Assembly: GCA_018813765.1 (NCBI GenBank)
Contig: JAHJBC010000009.1
Span: 124,001 to 188,000 of the forward strand
From: Gammaproteobacteria bacterium
GTDB taxonomy: Bacteria > Pseudomonadota > Gammaproteobacteria > Burkholderiales > Gallionellaceae
Length of the DNA stretch: 64,000 nt
Reading direction: 5' to 3'
This document shows, in pieces, positions 35,078-44,828 of the stretch. Within the stretch, counting starts at the first letter, position 1; each line of letters opens with the position of its first letter. Made by a program: the position numbers and the translations under genes. Under the pieces are notes generated by a model that was not told the origin of the DNA, did not search any database, and saw only the letters and a program-made list of their open reading frames with translations.

Positions 35078-37099
35078 TTAAACGAGTTCAGCGAGCAGTT
35101 CATCAAGTCCCGTGATTGGCGGCAGGCATTGCGTGCCGCGGCACAGCCATGCAGTGGTCTGTGCAGCGTGGGGCTTGTCCAGCGGTGAGGGCAAAGCAGC
35201 CTCGTCGCCCTTCAAGACGATAGTCAGCAATCCCGGCCGGTATTTTTCCAGCACAGCCGCCTGCCAGGCGGCTGTCTCATTTTCCGCTCCGCACAACACC
35301 AGCACCGCAGGTGGTTGCAGCAGTTCTTCCAGCGCGGTGCACAGGCTGCAGAACTGGCTGGGTGCTTGCCGCATGCTTGGGAAAAACAATTCCAGACATC
35401 GTTCCGCCGCTTCCGCATAGCGCGTTACCCCCGTCAGCGCAGACAGGCGCTGCAGGGCCTGCGTGGCGATGCCGGCGCCGGAAGGTGTGGCGTTGTCTCC
35501 TCCGGTCTTGTTGCGCTGGATCAGAGATTCGTGGTCGTGGCTGGTGAAGTAGAAGCCGCCGTTCGCTTGATCTTCAAAACGTTCCAGCAGTGCGTCGGCG
35601 AGCTGCACGGCAAAGCGCATGTCTTCAACACGATATTCCGTCTGCAGCAGTTCCAGCGCTGCATTCAGCAGGAAGGCATGGTCGTCCAGATAGGCGTTCA
35701 GGTGTGTCTTGCCATCCTTGTGTGTGGCGAGCAGCTTGCCGTTCTGCCACAGGGTGCCGTGCGCAAAATCCATCGCCTGTTGCGCCGAGTGCAGCCAGTC
35801 CTTGCGATGGAAGATGCGCGCGGCTTTCGCCATGCCCGCGATCATCAGGCCGTTCCAACTGCCGAGGATCTTTTCGTCGCGGCCAGGGCGGATGCGTTTT
35901 TCGCGCGCCGCGAACAGTTTGGCCCGTGCCGATGCCAGCAATGAGGAGGCCTGTTCCTCGTTCAGGTGCAGGTTTTGCGCAACGGTACTTAGTGGCTGTG
36001 CAACGCGCAGATGCCAGGCGTGGTCTTCGAAGTTGGGCGTGCTGTCCAGACCGAAATACGGTTTGATAAGGGCGTATTCCTCCGCACTCAACAGTTTGCG
36101 TATCTCGTCGCGTTGCCATACATAGAACTTGCCCTCCTCATGTTCCGAGTCGGCATCCAATGAGGAATAGTAGCCGCCGTCCGGCGCCTGCACCTCGCGC
36201 AGCACCCAGCCTGCCGTTTGCTCGACCACACGCGCGAACAGCGGGTCGCCGCTGGCCAGCCAGGCATCGCTGTACAGCCCGAGCAGCAGGCCGTTGTCGT
36301 ACAGCATCTTCTCGAAATGCGGGATGTCCCAGCTTGCGTCGACACTGTAGCGGCAGAAGCCGCCGCCGAGCTGGTCGTACAGACCGCCCAGCGCCATCTG
36401 CTGCAGGGTAAAAACAGCGGCATGGGTGCTTTGCTGTTCGCGCCGCCGCAACAGCAGGTCGAGCTCGGCCGGATGCAGGAACTTGGGTGCGCCGCCGAAT
36501 CCCCCATGCACCGGATCGAAACGTCCAACGAGTTGCTGCGCGGCCATGCCGACTGGCGCGGCATCGAGTTCGATGTGCTCCGCACTTCTTTCGGGTTGCC
36601 AGTCTGCGAGGGCGGCAAGCAATTGTTCGTTTTGTGCCGCGAGTTCCTTGCGGTTCTCGCGGAAGACCCTGGCGACATGTTGCAGCAGTTCCGGGAAACC
36701 GGGCAGACCGTAGCGTGCCTGTTTGGGGAAATACGTGCCGCTGTAGAACGGCGTGCCGTCCGGCGCCAGGAACATGGTCAACGGCCAGCCGCCGCCGCGG
36801 CGCGCGAGCAATTGATGCGCATTCTGGTAGATCTGGTCGAGGTCTGGACGTTCTTCCCGGTCCACCTTGATGTTGACGAAGTGTTCGTTCATCACCGCGG
36901 CGACGGCGGCGTCCTCGAACGATTCATGCGCCATCACATGGCACCAGTGGCAGGCGGAATAGCCGATGGAGAGCAGGATGGGCTTGTCCAGTTCTCGTGC
37001 CAGTTGCAATGTCGCTGCATTCCAGGGATGCCAGTCCACCGGGTTGTCGGCGTGCTGTAGCAGGTACGGGCTGGTTTCGTTGACGAGATGATTGGGCAT
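35078..37099 (-). CDS. yyaL: Thioredoxin-domain protein, YyaL/DUF255 (spermatogenesis-associated 20) family
   Basis: The 673-residue cytosolic protein starts with a thioredoxin-like domain (SACHWCHVM, Cys50 and Cys53), followed by a long alpha/alpha-barrel part resembling glycan-processing or N-acylglucosamine epimerase folds ([31 protein letters not shown]). The family is widespread but its biochemical role is not settled. Its start codon overlaps the tesA stop by one base (TGATG), so the two are probably cotranscribed. Confidence 0.88.
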   Translation of the reverse strand: MPNHLVNETSPYLLQHADNPVDWHPWNAATLQLARELDKPILLSIGYSACHWCHVMAHESFEDAAVAAVMNEHFVNIKVDREERPDLDQIYQNAHQLLARRGGGWPLTMFLAPDGTPFYSGTYFPKQARYGLPGFPELLQHVARVFRENRKELAAQNEQLLAALADWQPERSAEHIELDAAPVGMAAQQLVGRFDPVHGGFGGAPKFLHPAELDLLLRRREQQSTHAAVFTLQQMALGGLYDQLGGGFCRYSVDASWDIPHFEKMLYDNGLLLGLYSDAWLASGDPLFARVVEQTAGWVLREVQAPDGGYYSSLDADSEHEEGKFYVWQRDEIRKLLSAEEYALIKPYFGLDSTPNFEDHAWHLRVAQPLSTVAQNLHLNEEQASSLLASARAKLFAAREKRIRPGRDEKILGSWNGLMIAGMAKAARIFHRKDWLHSAQQAMDFAHGTLWQNGKLLATHKDGKTHLNAYLDDHAFLLNAALELLQTEYRVEDMRFAVQLADALLERFEDQANGGFYFTSHDHESLIQRNKTGGDNATPSGAGIATQALQRLSALTGVTRYAEAAERCLELFFPSMRQAPSQFCSLCTALEELLQPPAVLVLCGAENETAAWQAAVLEKYRPGLLTIVLKGDEAALPSPLDKPHAAQTTAWLCRGTQCLPPITGLDELLAELV

Positions 37100-37707
37100 C
37101 AGCGTAGCAGCGGTCGCAGGGCTTCCAGCACGTTGCGCATGATCAGCGGCTGGGCGGCGGCAGTGGGGTGCAGGTTGTCGGCCTGGAACTGCTCGGGCGG
37201 GATGCCTTCGAGCAGGAAGGGAAGCAGTTCGGTCTTGTGCCGTTTGGCCAGTCCGGGAAATATCGCGCGGAACTGGCTGGTGTAATCCGGGCCATAGTTC
37301 GGCGGCAGCTGGATGCCGACCAGCAGCACCCTGGCGCCGGCCTTGCGCGACTGTGCGATGATGGAACTCAGGTTCTTTTCGGTCACTTCCAGCGGCGTGC
37401 CGCGCAGCCCATCGTTCGCGCCCAGTTCGAGGATCACGATTTTGGGGCGATGCAGTTGCAATGCCTTGGCGATGCGCCGCAGACCGCCGGACGAGGTCTC
37501 GCCGCTGATGCTGGCGTTCACCACGGCGTACTTCGGATGGGAGTCATTCAGTTCGCGCTGCAATAAATTCGCCCATGAATCGTCGCGCGCGATCCCGTAT
37601 CCGGCTGATAAACTGTCGCCGAATACCAGAATGTTCTTTGCGGCCAGCGCGGAACCGGACAGTGCCAGCGCGAACAGCACCAAAACAGTTTTCAGAAAGG
37701 TCTTCAT
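37099..37707 (-). CDS. tesA: Periplasmic acyl-CoA thioesterase/lysophospholipase TesA
   Basis: The 202-residue SGNH hydrolase has a signal peptide (cleavage near ALA-AK), block [10 protein letters not shown] (nucleophile Ser32), the oxyanion Asn in GANDGLRG and DNLHPTAA at the C-terminus supplying Asp and His. It hydrolyses acyl-CoA, acyl esters and lysophospholipids. The start codon overlaps that of the divergent ybbA gene within the palindrome CATG (37705-37708). The pair tesA/ybbA-ybbP is conserved with E. coli. Confidence 0.95.
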   Translation of the reverse strand: MKTFLKTVLVLFALALSGSALAAKNILVFGDSLSAGYGIARDDSWANLLQRELNDSHPKYAVVNASISGETSSGGLRRIAKALQLHRPKIVILELGANDGLRGTPLEVTEKNLSSIIAQSRKAGARVLLVGIQLPPNYGPDYTSQFRAIFPGLAKRHKTELLPFLLEGIPPEQFQADNLHPTAAAQPLIMRNVLEALRPLLR

Positions 37708-38374
37708 GGCATCGATTGTGCAAGCAACAGGGCTTACCAAGCAAGTGATGAGCGGCGATAGCCCTCTTGTCATCCTGCAGAATGTCACCTTTGCGGTGGA
37801 AGCGGGCGAGACTCTGGCCATCGTCGGCGCCTCCGGTTCGGGCAAATCCACCTTGCTCGGCTTGCTGGCCGGACTGGATATGCCGAGCGGCGGCAAGGTG
37901 CAGTTGAATGGTAAAGATCTGTTCACGCTGGACGAGGACGGTCGCGCCCGGCTGCGCGGAGAGCTGGCCGGTTTCGTGTTCCAGTCTTTCCAGTTGCTGC
38001 CTGCGCTGAACGCGTTGGAGAACGTCATGTTGCCGCTGGAGCTTACCGGGGCGAAAGACGCGCGCCAGCGCGCGGAAGAATCGATAGCGCAGGTCGGCCT
38101 GACTTCACGCGCCCATCACCTGCCCAAACACCTCTCCGGCGGCGAACAACAGCGCGTGGCGCTGGCGCGCGCCTTCGTCACCCGGCCCCGGATACTCTTC
38201 GCCGACGAACCCACCGGCAATCTGGATGCCGCCACCGGCGCGCAGGTCATCGAACTCATGCTGGAGCTCAACCGTGCGCAGGGTACGACCTTGATCCTGG
38301 TCACGCACGATGAAGCACTTGCCAAGCGTTGCGGCAAACAATTGCGGCTGGCGGCGGGGCAGGTGGTGCAGTGA
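37706..38374 (+). CDS. ybbA: LolD-like ABC transporter ATPase YbbA
   Basis: The 222-residue ATPase belongs to the MacB/LolD group. Walker A is GASGSGKST, the signature is LSGGEQQRV and Walker B is ILFADEPTGNLD, with H-loop VTHD. It pairs with the FtsX-like permease encoded immediately downstream (GTGA overlap). In E. coli the YbbAP complex lies divergently beside tesA and has been linked to extraction of hydrophobic molecules from the inner membrane. The ATG at 37706 overlaps the tesA ATG on the other strand. An in-frame ATG at 37748 is an alternative. Confidence 0.93.
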   Translation: MASIVQATGLTKQVMSGDSPLVILQNVTFAVEAGETLAIVGASGSGKSTLLGLLAGLDMPSGGKVQLNGKDLFTLDEDGRARLRGELAGFVFQSFQLLPALNALENVMLPLELTGAKDARQRAEESIAQVGLTSRAHHLPKHLSGGEQQRVALARAFVTRPRILFADEPTGNLDAATGAQVIELMLELNRAQGTTLILVTHDEALAKRCGKQLRLAAGQVVQ

Positions 38375-40845
38375 ACCTGCTTCGCCTTTCCCTCAATCTC
38401 CTGCGCCGCGACTGGCGTGCCGGGGAGTGGCGCGTGCTGTTGTTGGCGCTGGTGCTGGCGGTGGGCAGTCTGGCCACCGTCGGTCTGTTCGCCGACCGTG
38501 TACGTCAGGCCTTGCAGCAGCAGGCGCAGAGCCTGATCGGTGCCGACCTGCGCATCACTTCCACCAGACCATTTTCCCCTGCCTATCGCAAAGCCGCGGA
38601 AGCGCGCGGCTTGCAGGTGGTGCAGAGCCGTACTTTCCCCAGCATGGTGAGCAAAGGAGAACAGGTGTCGCTGAGCGAGATACAGGCTGTAGAGGCGGGC
38701 TATCCCCTGCGCGGCAAGATCGAGATCGACGACGGCAATGTGCATGTGGCGCAGGCCATTCCCGCTCGCGGCACGGTATGGGCGGATGAGCGTCTGCTGC
38801 GCCGTCTCGATGTGCAGGCGGGAGACGAGGTTGGGATAGGGGCGCGGCGTTTCGTCGTGGCGGCGATCGTGGTGAAGGACATCGACCAGTCCATCGGTTT
38901 CTCCAGCTTTGCGCCGCGCGTGCAGATGAACGATGCCGATCTGGTGTCCACCGGTCTGTTGCAGCAAGGCAGCCGCCTCTCGTATCGCCTCATGATCGCT
39001 GGCGATGCCGTCCAGGTGAAGCTGTTGCGCACAGAACTGGAGCCCGGACTATCCGGCAACGAAAAGATGGAAGACGTGCGCGATGCGCGTCCCGAGATAC
39101 GCACAGCGCTTGAACGCGCCGAACATTTTCTTGGGCTTGCCGCATTGACAGCGGCGATCCTGGCGGGCGCGGCGATGGCGCTGGCAGCAAGGCGTTTCGT
39201 GCTGCGCCATCTGGACGGCTGCGCGGTGATGCGCTGCCTCGGCGCGCAGCAGGGGCAGGTGCTGTGGCTGTTCCTGTATCAATTCATTTTGCTCGGGGTG
39301 CTGGCGGTGTTGCTGGGCGGCTTGCTGGGTTATGCCACGCAGGCGCTGCTGGTCGAGAGCATCGCTGCCATGCGGAATGCGAGCCTGCCGCAGCCGAGTG
39401 TGTTGCCCTTGCTCAAGGCGGCTGCCAGCGGCTTTGCCTTGTTGCTTGGCTTCGCCTTCTTGCCTTTGCTGCAATTGCGCAGGGTGTCGCCGTTGCGCGT
39501 GTTGCGCCGCGAGATGGGGTCGCCCGAGGTCAGCGGCTGGTTGATCTACGGGCTGGCGGTCGCCGTGCTGGCGCTGTTGTTCCTGTGGCATGCCGGTTCG
39601 CTCAAACTGGGTATCGCGGTGCTGGGCGGCTTGCTGGCGGGCTTGCTGGTGTTCGGCTGGCTGGCCTGGCTGCTGCTGCACGGGCTGGCGCGTAATTCGT
39701 TCTACTTCCAGTCGCAGTGGCGCCATGCCTTCAACAACCTCGCCCGTCACGGCCGAAGCGCGGCGGTGCAGGTGGTGGCCCTGAGCCTGGGCGGCATGGC
39801 CTTGCTGGTACTGACGCTGGTGCGCGCCGATCTGCTGGAAGCCTGGCAGGGCAAGCTGCCGCCGGACACGCCCAACCGCTTCGTGGTGAACATCCAGTCC
39901 GATCAGCTCCAGCCGGTGCGGGATTTCTTCGTGCGCCAGTCCTTGCCGTCACCCGAGTTGCAACCCATGGTGCGCGGCAGGCTGGTCGCCATCAATGAGC
40001 GCGCCATCAGCGGCGACAGCTATCCCGACCCGCGTGCGCGCGGGCTGGTGGAGCGCGAGTTCAATCTGTCTTACATGGAGCAGATGCCGGTATGGAATGA
40101 GTTGGTGTCCGGGAAATGGTGGAACAAGAGCGGCGCAGGAGAGCTTTCGGTCGAGGAGGGGATTGCCAAAACGCTGGGTATCCTTCTGGGCGATACGCTG
40201 ACCTATGACGTGGCGGGCAGCAGCTTCACGGCCAAGGTCACCAGCCTGCGCAAGGTGGAGTGGGATTCGATGCGGGTGAACTTCTTCGTCATCGCCACGC
40301 CGGACCTGCTGCAGGACTTTCCAGCCAGCTTTCTGAGCAGCTTCTATCTGCCGCAGGACAAGGTGCGTGTGGGGGATGAGCTGTCGCGTTCCTTTCCCAA
40401 CATCCTGCTGATCGACACCGGTGCGGTGATTGCCCAGGTGCGCGGCATCATGGACCAGATCGCGCAGACGGTGAGCGCGGTGTTCCTGTTCACGCTGCTG
40501 ACCGGGCTGGCCGTGCTGTACGCCGCGTTGCTGGCCACCCAGGACGAGCGCAGCCACGAGGCGGCCATCCTGCGCACGCTGGGGGCGGACAGCCGCTACC
40601 TGCGCAGCCTGCACCTGTCCGAATTCGCCGTGCTGGGCGGGCTGAGCGGGCTGTTCGCGGCGGCGGGAGCGGTGCTGCTGGGCTGGGTGCTGGCGAGATT
40701 TGTGCTGGATATCCCCTGGCAGGCCAACCTCTCGGTCTGGGTCATCGGGGTGTTGGGCGGCATGGCGGTAGTGATGCTTGCGGGTTGGCTCGCGACCAGG
40801 CATCTCGTGCAGCGTTCCCCATTGCGCATTCTCGCGGCGGATTAA
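38371..40845 (+). CDS. ybbP: FtsX-like ABC permease YbbP
   Basis: The 824-residue permease has ten predicted membrane helices in two FtsX-type halves, with large periplasmic MacB-PCD-like domains after helix 1 and in the middle (about 460-690). It works with YbbA, and the matching TesA is encoded next door, so the three may handle lysolipids or other hydrophobic substrates together. The GTG at 38371 overlaps the ybbA stop (GTGA), which decides the start. Confidence 0.93.
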   Translation: MNLLRLSLNLLRRDWRAGEWRVLLLALVLAVGSLATVGLFADRVRQALQQQAQSLIGADLRITSTRPFSPAYRKAAEARGLQVVQSRTFPSMVSKGEQVSLSEIQAVEAGYPLRGKIEIDDGNVHVAQAIPARGTVWADERLLRRLDVQAGDEVGIGARRFVVAAIVVKDIDQSIGFSSFAPRVQMNDADLVSTGLLQQGSRLSYRLMIAGDAVQVKLLRTELEPGLSGNEKMEDVRDARPEIRTALERAEHFLGLAALTAAILAGAAMALAARRFVLRHLDGCAVMRCLGAQQGQVLWLFLYQFILLGVLAVLLGGLLGYATQALLVESIAAMRNASLPQPSVLPLLKAAASGFALLLGFAFLPLLQLRRVSPLRVLRREMGSPEVSGWLIYGLAVAVLALLFLWHAGSLKLGIAVLGGLLAGLLVFGWLAWLLLHGLARNSFYFQSQWRHAFNNLARHGRSAAVQVVALSLGGMALLVLTLVRADLLEAWQGKLPPDTPNRFVVNIQSDQLQPVRDFFVRQSLPSPELQPMVRGRLVAINERAISGDSYPDPRARGLVEREFNLSYMEQMPVWNELVSGKWWNKSGAGELSVEEGIAKTLGILLGDTLTYDVAGSSFTAKVTSLRKVEWDSMRVNFFVIATPDLLQDFPASFLSSFYLPQDKVRVGDELSRSFPNILLIDTGAVIAQVRGIMDQIAQTVSAVFLFTLLTGLAVLYAALLATQDERSHEAAILRTLGADSRYLRSLHLSEFAVLGGLSGLFAAAGAVLLGWVLARFVLDIPWQANLSVWVIGVLGGMAVVMLAGWLATRHLVQRSPLRILAAD

Positions 40846-40856
40846 AGGCTTAGCGC

Positions 40857-40884
40857 TTGACGCTGGGCCGAATATCTCTATAAT
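40857..40884 (+). promoter_or_regulatory. Promoter of the rpsF operon
   Basis: TTGACG (40857-40862) and a perfect TATAAT (40879-40884) are spaced by 16 bases. Transcription would start near 40891, exactly where a 5-bp hairpin CTCCC/GGGAG (40891-40907) begins. This hairpin would give the mRNA a structured 5' end. Confidence 0.85.
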
Positions 40885-40969
40885 GCGCGCCTCCCTGAAA
40901 AAGGGAGTTTTTACCCTTGCTCCACCGTCCATCCAAATGTCGGGGGGCTTTAATCCACAAGGAGATGTA

Positions 40970-41359
40970 ATGCGACACTACGAAATCGTATTTATCGTGC
41001 ATCCCGATCAGAGCGAGCAAGTGCCCGCGATGGTTGAGCGTTATCGCACGTTGGTGACCAGCAAGAACGGTCACATCCACCGTCTGGAAGACTGGGGCCG
41101 CCGCCAGCTGGCATACCCGATCCAGAAGATCCACAAAGCACACTATGTGCTGATGAATATCGAAGTCGACCAGCCCACGCTGGACGAGCTCGAGCACGCA
41201 TTCAAGTTCAACGACGCCGTACTGCGCCACCTGACCATCAAGACCAAGGCTGCTGTTGTAGTGCCTTCCGCCATGATGAAGGAAGAGAAGTCGCGTTCGT
41301 TCGGCAACGATGCGGCAGCACCGGCTCCGGCAGCAGAAGCTCCGGCAGCGGCAGCGTAA
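40970..41359 (+). CDS. rpsF: 30S ribosomal protein S6
   Basis: The 129-residue protein starts [15 protein letters not shown], the standard S6 N-terminus, and pairs with S18 on the 30S platform. The C-terminal 20 residues are an Ala/Pro-rich tail. The ATG at 40970 has AAGGAG seven bases upstream. The leader from about 40891 contains a G-run/CCG-rich region that might be the S6:S18 autoregulatory site known in many bacteria, but I cannot confirm its fold. First gene of rpsF-priB-rpsR-rplI. Confidence 0.97.
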   Translation: MRHYEIVFIVHPDQSEQVPAMVERYRTLVTSKNGHIHRLEDWGRRQLAYPIQKIHKAHYVLMNIEVDQPTLDELEHAFKFNDAVLRHLTIKTKAAVVVPSAMMKEEKSRSFGNDAAAPAPAAEAPAAAA

Positions 41360-41366
41360 GCAGGGA

Positions 41367-41663
41367 TTGAGCAGCAACCGTTGTGTGATTGAAGGGGAAG
41401 TGATCGAGTCGGAAGGCTTGAGATACACCCCGGCAGGTTTGGCGAGAGTGGCGTTCAAATTGCGCCACACCTCGATGCAGCAGGAAGCAGGGATGCAACG
41501 CCAGGTTCAGTGTGTGGTACCGGCACTGGCACTGGGCGAAGCGGCACAGCAGGTCTGCCGTTTGCAACCCGGCCAGGCGGTGAGAGCCGAAGGTTTCCTG
41601 GCACAGCGCAGCCTCAAGATCGCACAGCTGGTTTTGCACATTGATAACGTTACATTGAGATAG
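41367..41663 (+). CDS. priB: Primosomal replication protein N PriB
   Basis: The 98-residue single-strand DNA-binding OB-fold protein belongs to the PriA-PriB replication-restart pathway. [20 protein letters not shown] and VAFKLRH are typical of the family. The likely start is the TTG at 41367, seven bases after rpsF ends, giving [10 protein letters not shown] (initiator Met). Its place between S6 and S18 is the conserved location in beta- and gammaproteobacteria. Confidence 0.92.
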   Translation: MSSNRCVIEGEVIESEGLRYTPAGLARVAFKLRHTSMQQEAGMQRQVQCVVPALALGEAAQQVCRLQPGQAVRAEGFLAQRSLKIAQLVLHIDNVTLR

Positions 41664-41674
41664 AGGAGCACAAC

Positions 41675-41944
41675 ATGGCTCGTGTATTTAAAAAGAAAGA
41701 CGACAAGAAGAACAACGCTTCGCGTCAACTGTTCAAGCGCCGCAAATTCTGCCGCTTCACCGCCGAGAAGATCGCGGAAGTGGATTACAAGGACATCAAC
41801 ATCCTCAAGGAATTCGTCACCGAGAACGGCAAGCTGATCCCGGCACGCATCACCGGCACCAAGACCCGCTTCCAGCGCCAACTGAGCGTTGCGGTTAAGC
41901 GCGCACGCTTCCTGGCGTTGCTGCCTTACACCGATTTGCACTAA
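41675..41944 (+). CDS. rpsR: 30S ribosomal protein S18
   Basis: The 89-residue protein has the S18 signature [19 protein letters not shown] and [14 protein letters not shown]. It binds 16S rRNA together with S6. A good ribosome site (GAGGAG) precedes the ATG. The N-terminus ([14 protein letters not shown]) is a little longer than that of E. coli. Confidence 0.97.
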   Translation: MARVFKKKDDKKNNASRQLFKRRKFCRFTAEKIAEVDYKDINILKEFVTENGKLIPARITGTKTRFQRQLSVAVKRARFLALLPYTDLH

Positions 41945-41954
41945 GGAGTAGACC

Positions 41955-42404
41955 ATGCAAGTTATCCTGATGGAAAAAGTGATCAACCTCGGCCAACTGG
42001 GCGACGTGGTCAAAGTGAAGAACGGTTTCGCGCGCAACTTCCTCATCCCGCAAGGCAAAGCCAAGCGTGCGACGGAACACAACGTGGCGGATTTCGCGGC
42101 ACGCCGTGCCGAACTGGAAGCCGCTGAAGCTGCCAAGCTGGCCGATGCGCAGGCGCGCGGTGCCAAGCTGGAAGGCCTGACCGTGCAGATCGTGCAAAAG
42201 GCCGGCGTGGACGGCAAGCTGTTCGGTTCCGTCACCAATGCGGACATCGCAGCCGTTCTGGTGGCTCAGGGCCACCAGGTCGAAAAGGGCCAGGTGCACA
42301 TGGAGACCGGCCACCTGAAGCAGATCGGCGATCATCCGGTCACGGTCTCGCTGCATCCGGACGTGGTCGTGAACGTGACGGTCTCGGTGCTGGGCGAGCA
42401 GTAA
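41955..42404 (+). CDS. rplI: 50S ribosomal protein L9
   Basis: The 149-residue protein begins [30 protein letters not shown]-like (shown here only by its key blocks LGQLGDVV and GFARNFLIP). It has the usual two domains joined by a long helix ([18 protein letters not shown]). AAGGAG precedes the ATG. It is the last gene of the operon, followed by a terminator. Confidence 0.97.
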   Translation: MQVILMEKVINLGQLGDVVKVKNGFARNFLIPQGKAKRATEHNVADFAARRAELEAAEAAKLADAQARGAKLEGLTVQIVQKAGVDGKLFGSVTNADIAAVLVAQGHQVEKGQVHMETGHLKQIGDHPVTVSLHPDVVVNVTVSVLGEQ

Positions 42405-42430
42405 TCCAGCGTTGTCATGTAGTTAAGAAA

Positions 42431-42454
42431 AAGGGCTGGCGACAGCCCTTTTTT
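42431..42454 (+). terminator. Intrinsic terminator of the rpsF-rplI operon
   Basis: The stem AAGGGCTG / CAGCCCTT with tetraloop GCGA is followed by a T-run, 26 bases after rplI. Confidence 0.92.
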
Positions 42455-42502
42455 GTTTTCCGAAAAGTGTAGAATCTCCTTCCCGAATTTTGCGGTCACA
42501 TC

Positions 42503-43891
42503 ATGCAAAACTTTTCTGCCCCTCCCGTCGATTCCCAACTCGAAGCCATCAAGCTCCCCCCGCATTCCGTCGAGGCGGAACAATCGGTGCTGGGTGGCAT
42601 CCTGCTGGATACCAGCGCTTGGGATAAGGTCACGGATCTGTTGAGCGAGCATGATTTCTATCGCAACGAACATCGGCTGATCTGGCGCCACATCGGGCGT
42701 CTGAACGAACATGCCAAACCCGTCGACGTCATCACCGTCGCCGAGTCGTTGGAGAGCAACGCTGAACTGGAGAAGGCGGGCGGGTTGGTCTATCTGGGTA
42801 CGCTGGCGCAGAACGTGCCATCTGCCGCAAATATCCGCCGCTATGCCGAGATCGTGCGTGAACGCGCCATCATGCGCAAGCTGGTCGAGGTGGGTAGCGA
42901 GATCGCGACCAGCGCCTATAACCCCGGTGGCCGTGATGCCGGGCAGTTGCTGGACGAGGCAGAGAGTCGTGTGTTCGAGATATCCGAGCAGGGAGAACGT
43001 GGGCGTGCCGGGTTTACCGCGATTCCGCCGCTGCTGACCCAAGTGGTCGAACGCATCGAGACTTTGTACGGGCGCGATAACACAAGCGATGTCACCGGTA
43101 TCGCCACGGGTTTCACCGATCTGGATCGCATGACCTCCGGCTTGCAACCTGGCGACCTCATCATCGTCGCGGGACGTCCGAGTATGGGAAAGACCGCGTT
43201 CTCCATCAATATCGCCGAAAACGTGGCGCTGGATTCGAACAAACCGGTCGCCATTTTCAGTATGGAAATGGGCGGTACCCAATTGGCGATGCGCATGATC
43301 GGCTCGGTCGGACGCCTGAACCAGCACAATCTGCGTACCGGTCGTCTGGAAGATGACGACTGGTCGCGCATGACCCACGCGCTTGGGCAATTGAACGATG
43401 CCCCGATCTTTATCGACGAGACCGCCGGATTGAATGCGCTGGAATTGCGTTCCCGCGCCCGGCGTTTGAGCCGTCAGCACAATGGCCTCGGCTTGATTGT
43501 CATCGACTATATCCAGTTGATGTCTTCGCCTTCCGGCAAGGCAAGCGAGAATCGCGCGACCGAGATATCGGAAATTTCGCGTTCGCTGAAGTCGCTGGCC
43601 AAGGAGCTGCATGTTCCTGTGATCGCGCTGTCGCAGCTCAACCGCAGCCTGGAGCAGCGCCCCAACAAACGTCCGGTGATGTCCGACCTGCGCGAATCCG
43701 GCGCCATCGAGCAGGATGCCGACCTGATCCTGTTCATCTATCGCGACGAAGTCTACAACCCGGATACCCCGGACAAGGGCAAGGCCGAGATCATCATCGG
43801 CAAGCAGCGTAACGGCCCCATCGGCAAGGTCGAACTTACCTTCCGCGGGGAATACACGAGATTCGAGAATTACGCTTCCGCTCAATATTGA
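42503..43891 (+). CDS. dnaB: Replicative DNA helicase DnaB
   Basis: The 462-residue hexameric helicase unwinds DNA at the replication fork. The N-terminal domain (PPHSVEAEQSVLGGILLD) contacts DnaG. The RecA-like C-terminal domain has Walker A GRPSMGKTAF, Walker B LIVIDYIQLM and the arginine-finger region (DLRESGAIEQDADL). No intein is present. The last seven codons and the stop lie inside a perfect palindrome (43869-43904). Confidence 0.97.
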   Translation: MQNFSAPPVDSQLEAIKLPPHSVEAEQSVLGGILLDTSAWDKVTDLLSEHDFYRNEHRLIWRHIGRLNEHAKPVDVITVAESLESNAELEKAGGLVYLGTLAQNVPSAANIRRYAEIVRERAIMRKLVEVGSEIATSAYNPGGRDAGQLLDEAESRVFEISEQGERGRAGFTAIPPLLTQVVERIETLYGRDNTSDVTGIATGFTDLDRMTSGLQPGDLIIVAGRPSMGKTAFSINIAENVALDSNKPVAIFSMEMGGTQLAMRMIGSVGRLNQHNLRTGRLEDDDWSRMTHALGQLNDAPIFIDETAGLNALELRSRARRLSRQHNGLGLIVIDYIQLMSSPSGKASENRATEISEISRSLKSLAKELHVPVIALSQLNRSLEQRPNKRPVMSDLRESGAIEQDADLILFIYRDEVYNPDTPDKGKAEIIIGKQRNGPIGKVELTFRGEYTRFENYASAQY

Positions 43892-43904
43892 GCGGAAGCG
43901 TAAT
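43869..43904. terminator. 36-bp perfect palindrome across the dnaB stop codon
   Basis: Two exact 18-base arms (ATTACGCTTCCGCTCAAT and its reverse complement) meet without a spacer at the end of dnaB, with the TGA inside the right arm. It probably folds as a strong RNA hairpin and may end or protect the dnaB mRNA. Only a short TTTC follows, so it is a weak classical terminator. Confidence 0.7.
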
Positions 43905-43990
43905 TTCGGCGAAGACTTACATGCGTTAGCATGTTATGTCGCAGCCAAAACTACGCTTCTGCCAGTATCAAGGAAGCGCCGATTAAGTCG

Positions 43991-44057
43991 TCACACCGGC
44001 GAAGGCCGGTGTCCAGTCGATTAATAAACACTGGATTCCGGCCTTCGCCGGAATGAC
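43991..44057. repeat. Pair of inverted REP-like palindromes
   Basis: ACACCGGC-GAAG-GCCGGTGT (43992-44011) and ATTCCGGC-CTTC-GCCGGAAT (44035-44054) lie in opposite orientation about 23 bases apart, forming a BIME-like unit. The second copy equals the palindrome at 33970-33989. The rest of the 252-base dnaB-tRNA spacer holds only the tRNA promoter. Confidence 0.85.
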
Positions 44058-44101
44058 GGTCCAATGGTTCAGGGATAACCGAAATACTCGCAATATTTCC
44101 T

Positions 44102-44129
44102 TTGCGCTCCCGAACTGTTCGGTTACAAT
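44102..44129 (+). promoter_or_regulatory. Promoter of tRNA-Val
   Basis: TTGCGC (44102-44107) and TACAAT (44124-44129) are spaced by 16 bases, 14 bases before the tRNA 5' end. Confidence 0.65.
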
Positions 44130-44143
44130 GCGCGTCCTTTTAC

Positions 44144-44220
44144 AGGCGCGTAGCTCAGCTGGTTAGAGCACCACCTTGACATGGTGGGGGTCGTTGGTTC
44201 GAGTCCAATCGCGCCTACCA
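44144..44220 (+). tRNA. tRNA-Val (GAC)
   Basis: This is a 77-base cloverleaf with encoded CCA. The acceptor is AGGCGCG / CGCGCCT, and the anticodon stem CCACC/GGTGG encloses TTGACAT with anticodon GAC. The T arm contains GGTTCGAGTCC. Confidence 0.97.
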
Positions 44221-44260
44221 ATTTACTTTCTTCTCCTTAACATTCGTTCTTCGAGAAGCC

Positions 44261-44815
44261 ATGTTCACACTCAGTCTGCATGGAGAAGAAGGCACCCAGG
44301 CCCTGCTGCAATCGGGCTATTCGTATTGCCTCATCGTCCGTTCCGAATCCCAGCGTTCCGCCCTGCTTGAGAATCTGGGCAGCCAGCCCGGTGTGGTCAT
44401 CGTGCCGCACAACGGCGGGCTGATCAGCAACTTGCGGGTATGGGAGAACATCATCCTGCCGGTGCAGTATCATGGCATCGAGGTCGCCGGAAAACTTGAA
44501 GACAACGTGGCGCAGTTGCTCGTGCACTGCGGTCTTGAAGACGAAGCTGCGGTGTCCGAATTGCTGCTCAAACTGCCCGACCAACTGACCCTTTACGAGA
44601 AGCGTCTGGTCGGCTTCGTGCGCGCCATGTTGATGAATCCGGAGCTGATCATTTACGATTCCCTGAACGAGGGCTTGTCGCGCAAGGATTCGTTACGAGC
44701 GGTCAGATTCGACCGGGTATTCCGTTTATACTTCCCGTTCAGGACCTCGGTGCTGGTGAGTTTCGAGGAATATCGCGACAAGGACAACCCCAAACAGATC
44801 GTGATCCAGTTATAA
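44261..44815 (+). CDS. Degenerate MlaF-like ABC ATPase (probable pseudoenzyme)
   Basis: The 184-residue protein keeps the outline of the MlaF/MkL ATPase fold but lacks its catalytic residues. Where MlaF has GPSGIGKTT, this has VRSESQRSA. The Q-loop region is PHNGGLISNLRVWENI and the signature LSGGM is replaced by LTLYEK. Walker B DEP becomes YDSLNEGLS, and the switch His (VSHD) becomes VSFEE. It is shorter than MlaF (about 270 residues). It heads an operon with MlaD-like and MlaE-like genes. It could be a structural or regulatory subunit, with the true ATPase encoded elsewhere, or a decaying gene. Confidence 0.75.
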   Translation: MFTLSLHGEEGTQALLQSGYSYCLIVRSESQRSALLENLGSQPGVVIVPHNGGLISNLRVWENIILPVQYHGIEVAGKLEDNVAQLLVHCGLEDEAAVSELLLKLPDQLTLYEKRLVGFVRAMLMNPELIIYDSLNEGLSRKDSLRAVRFDRVFRLYFPFRTSVLVSFEEYRDKDNPKQIVIQL

Positions 44816-44828
44816 ACGGACGCCCGCA

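Noticed and set aside
42332-43885. 517-codon frame opposite dnaB
   Set aside because: It overlaps dnaB completely and shows no recognisable family. dnaB itself is intact.
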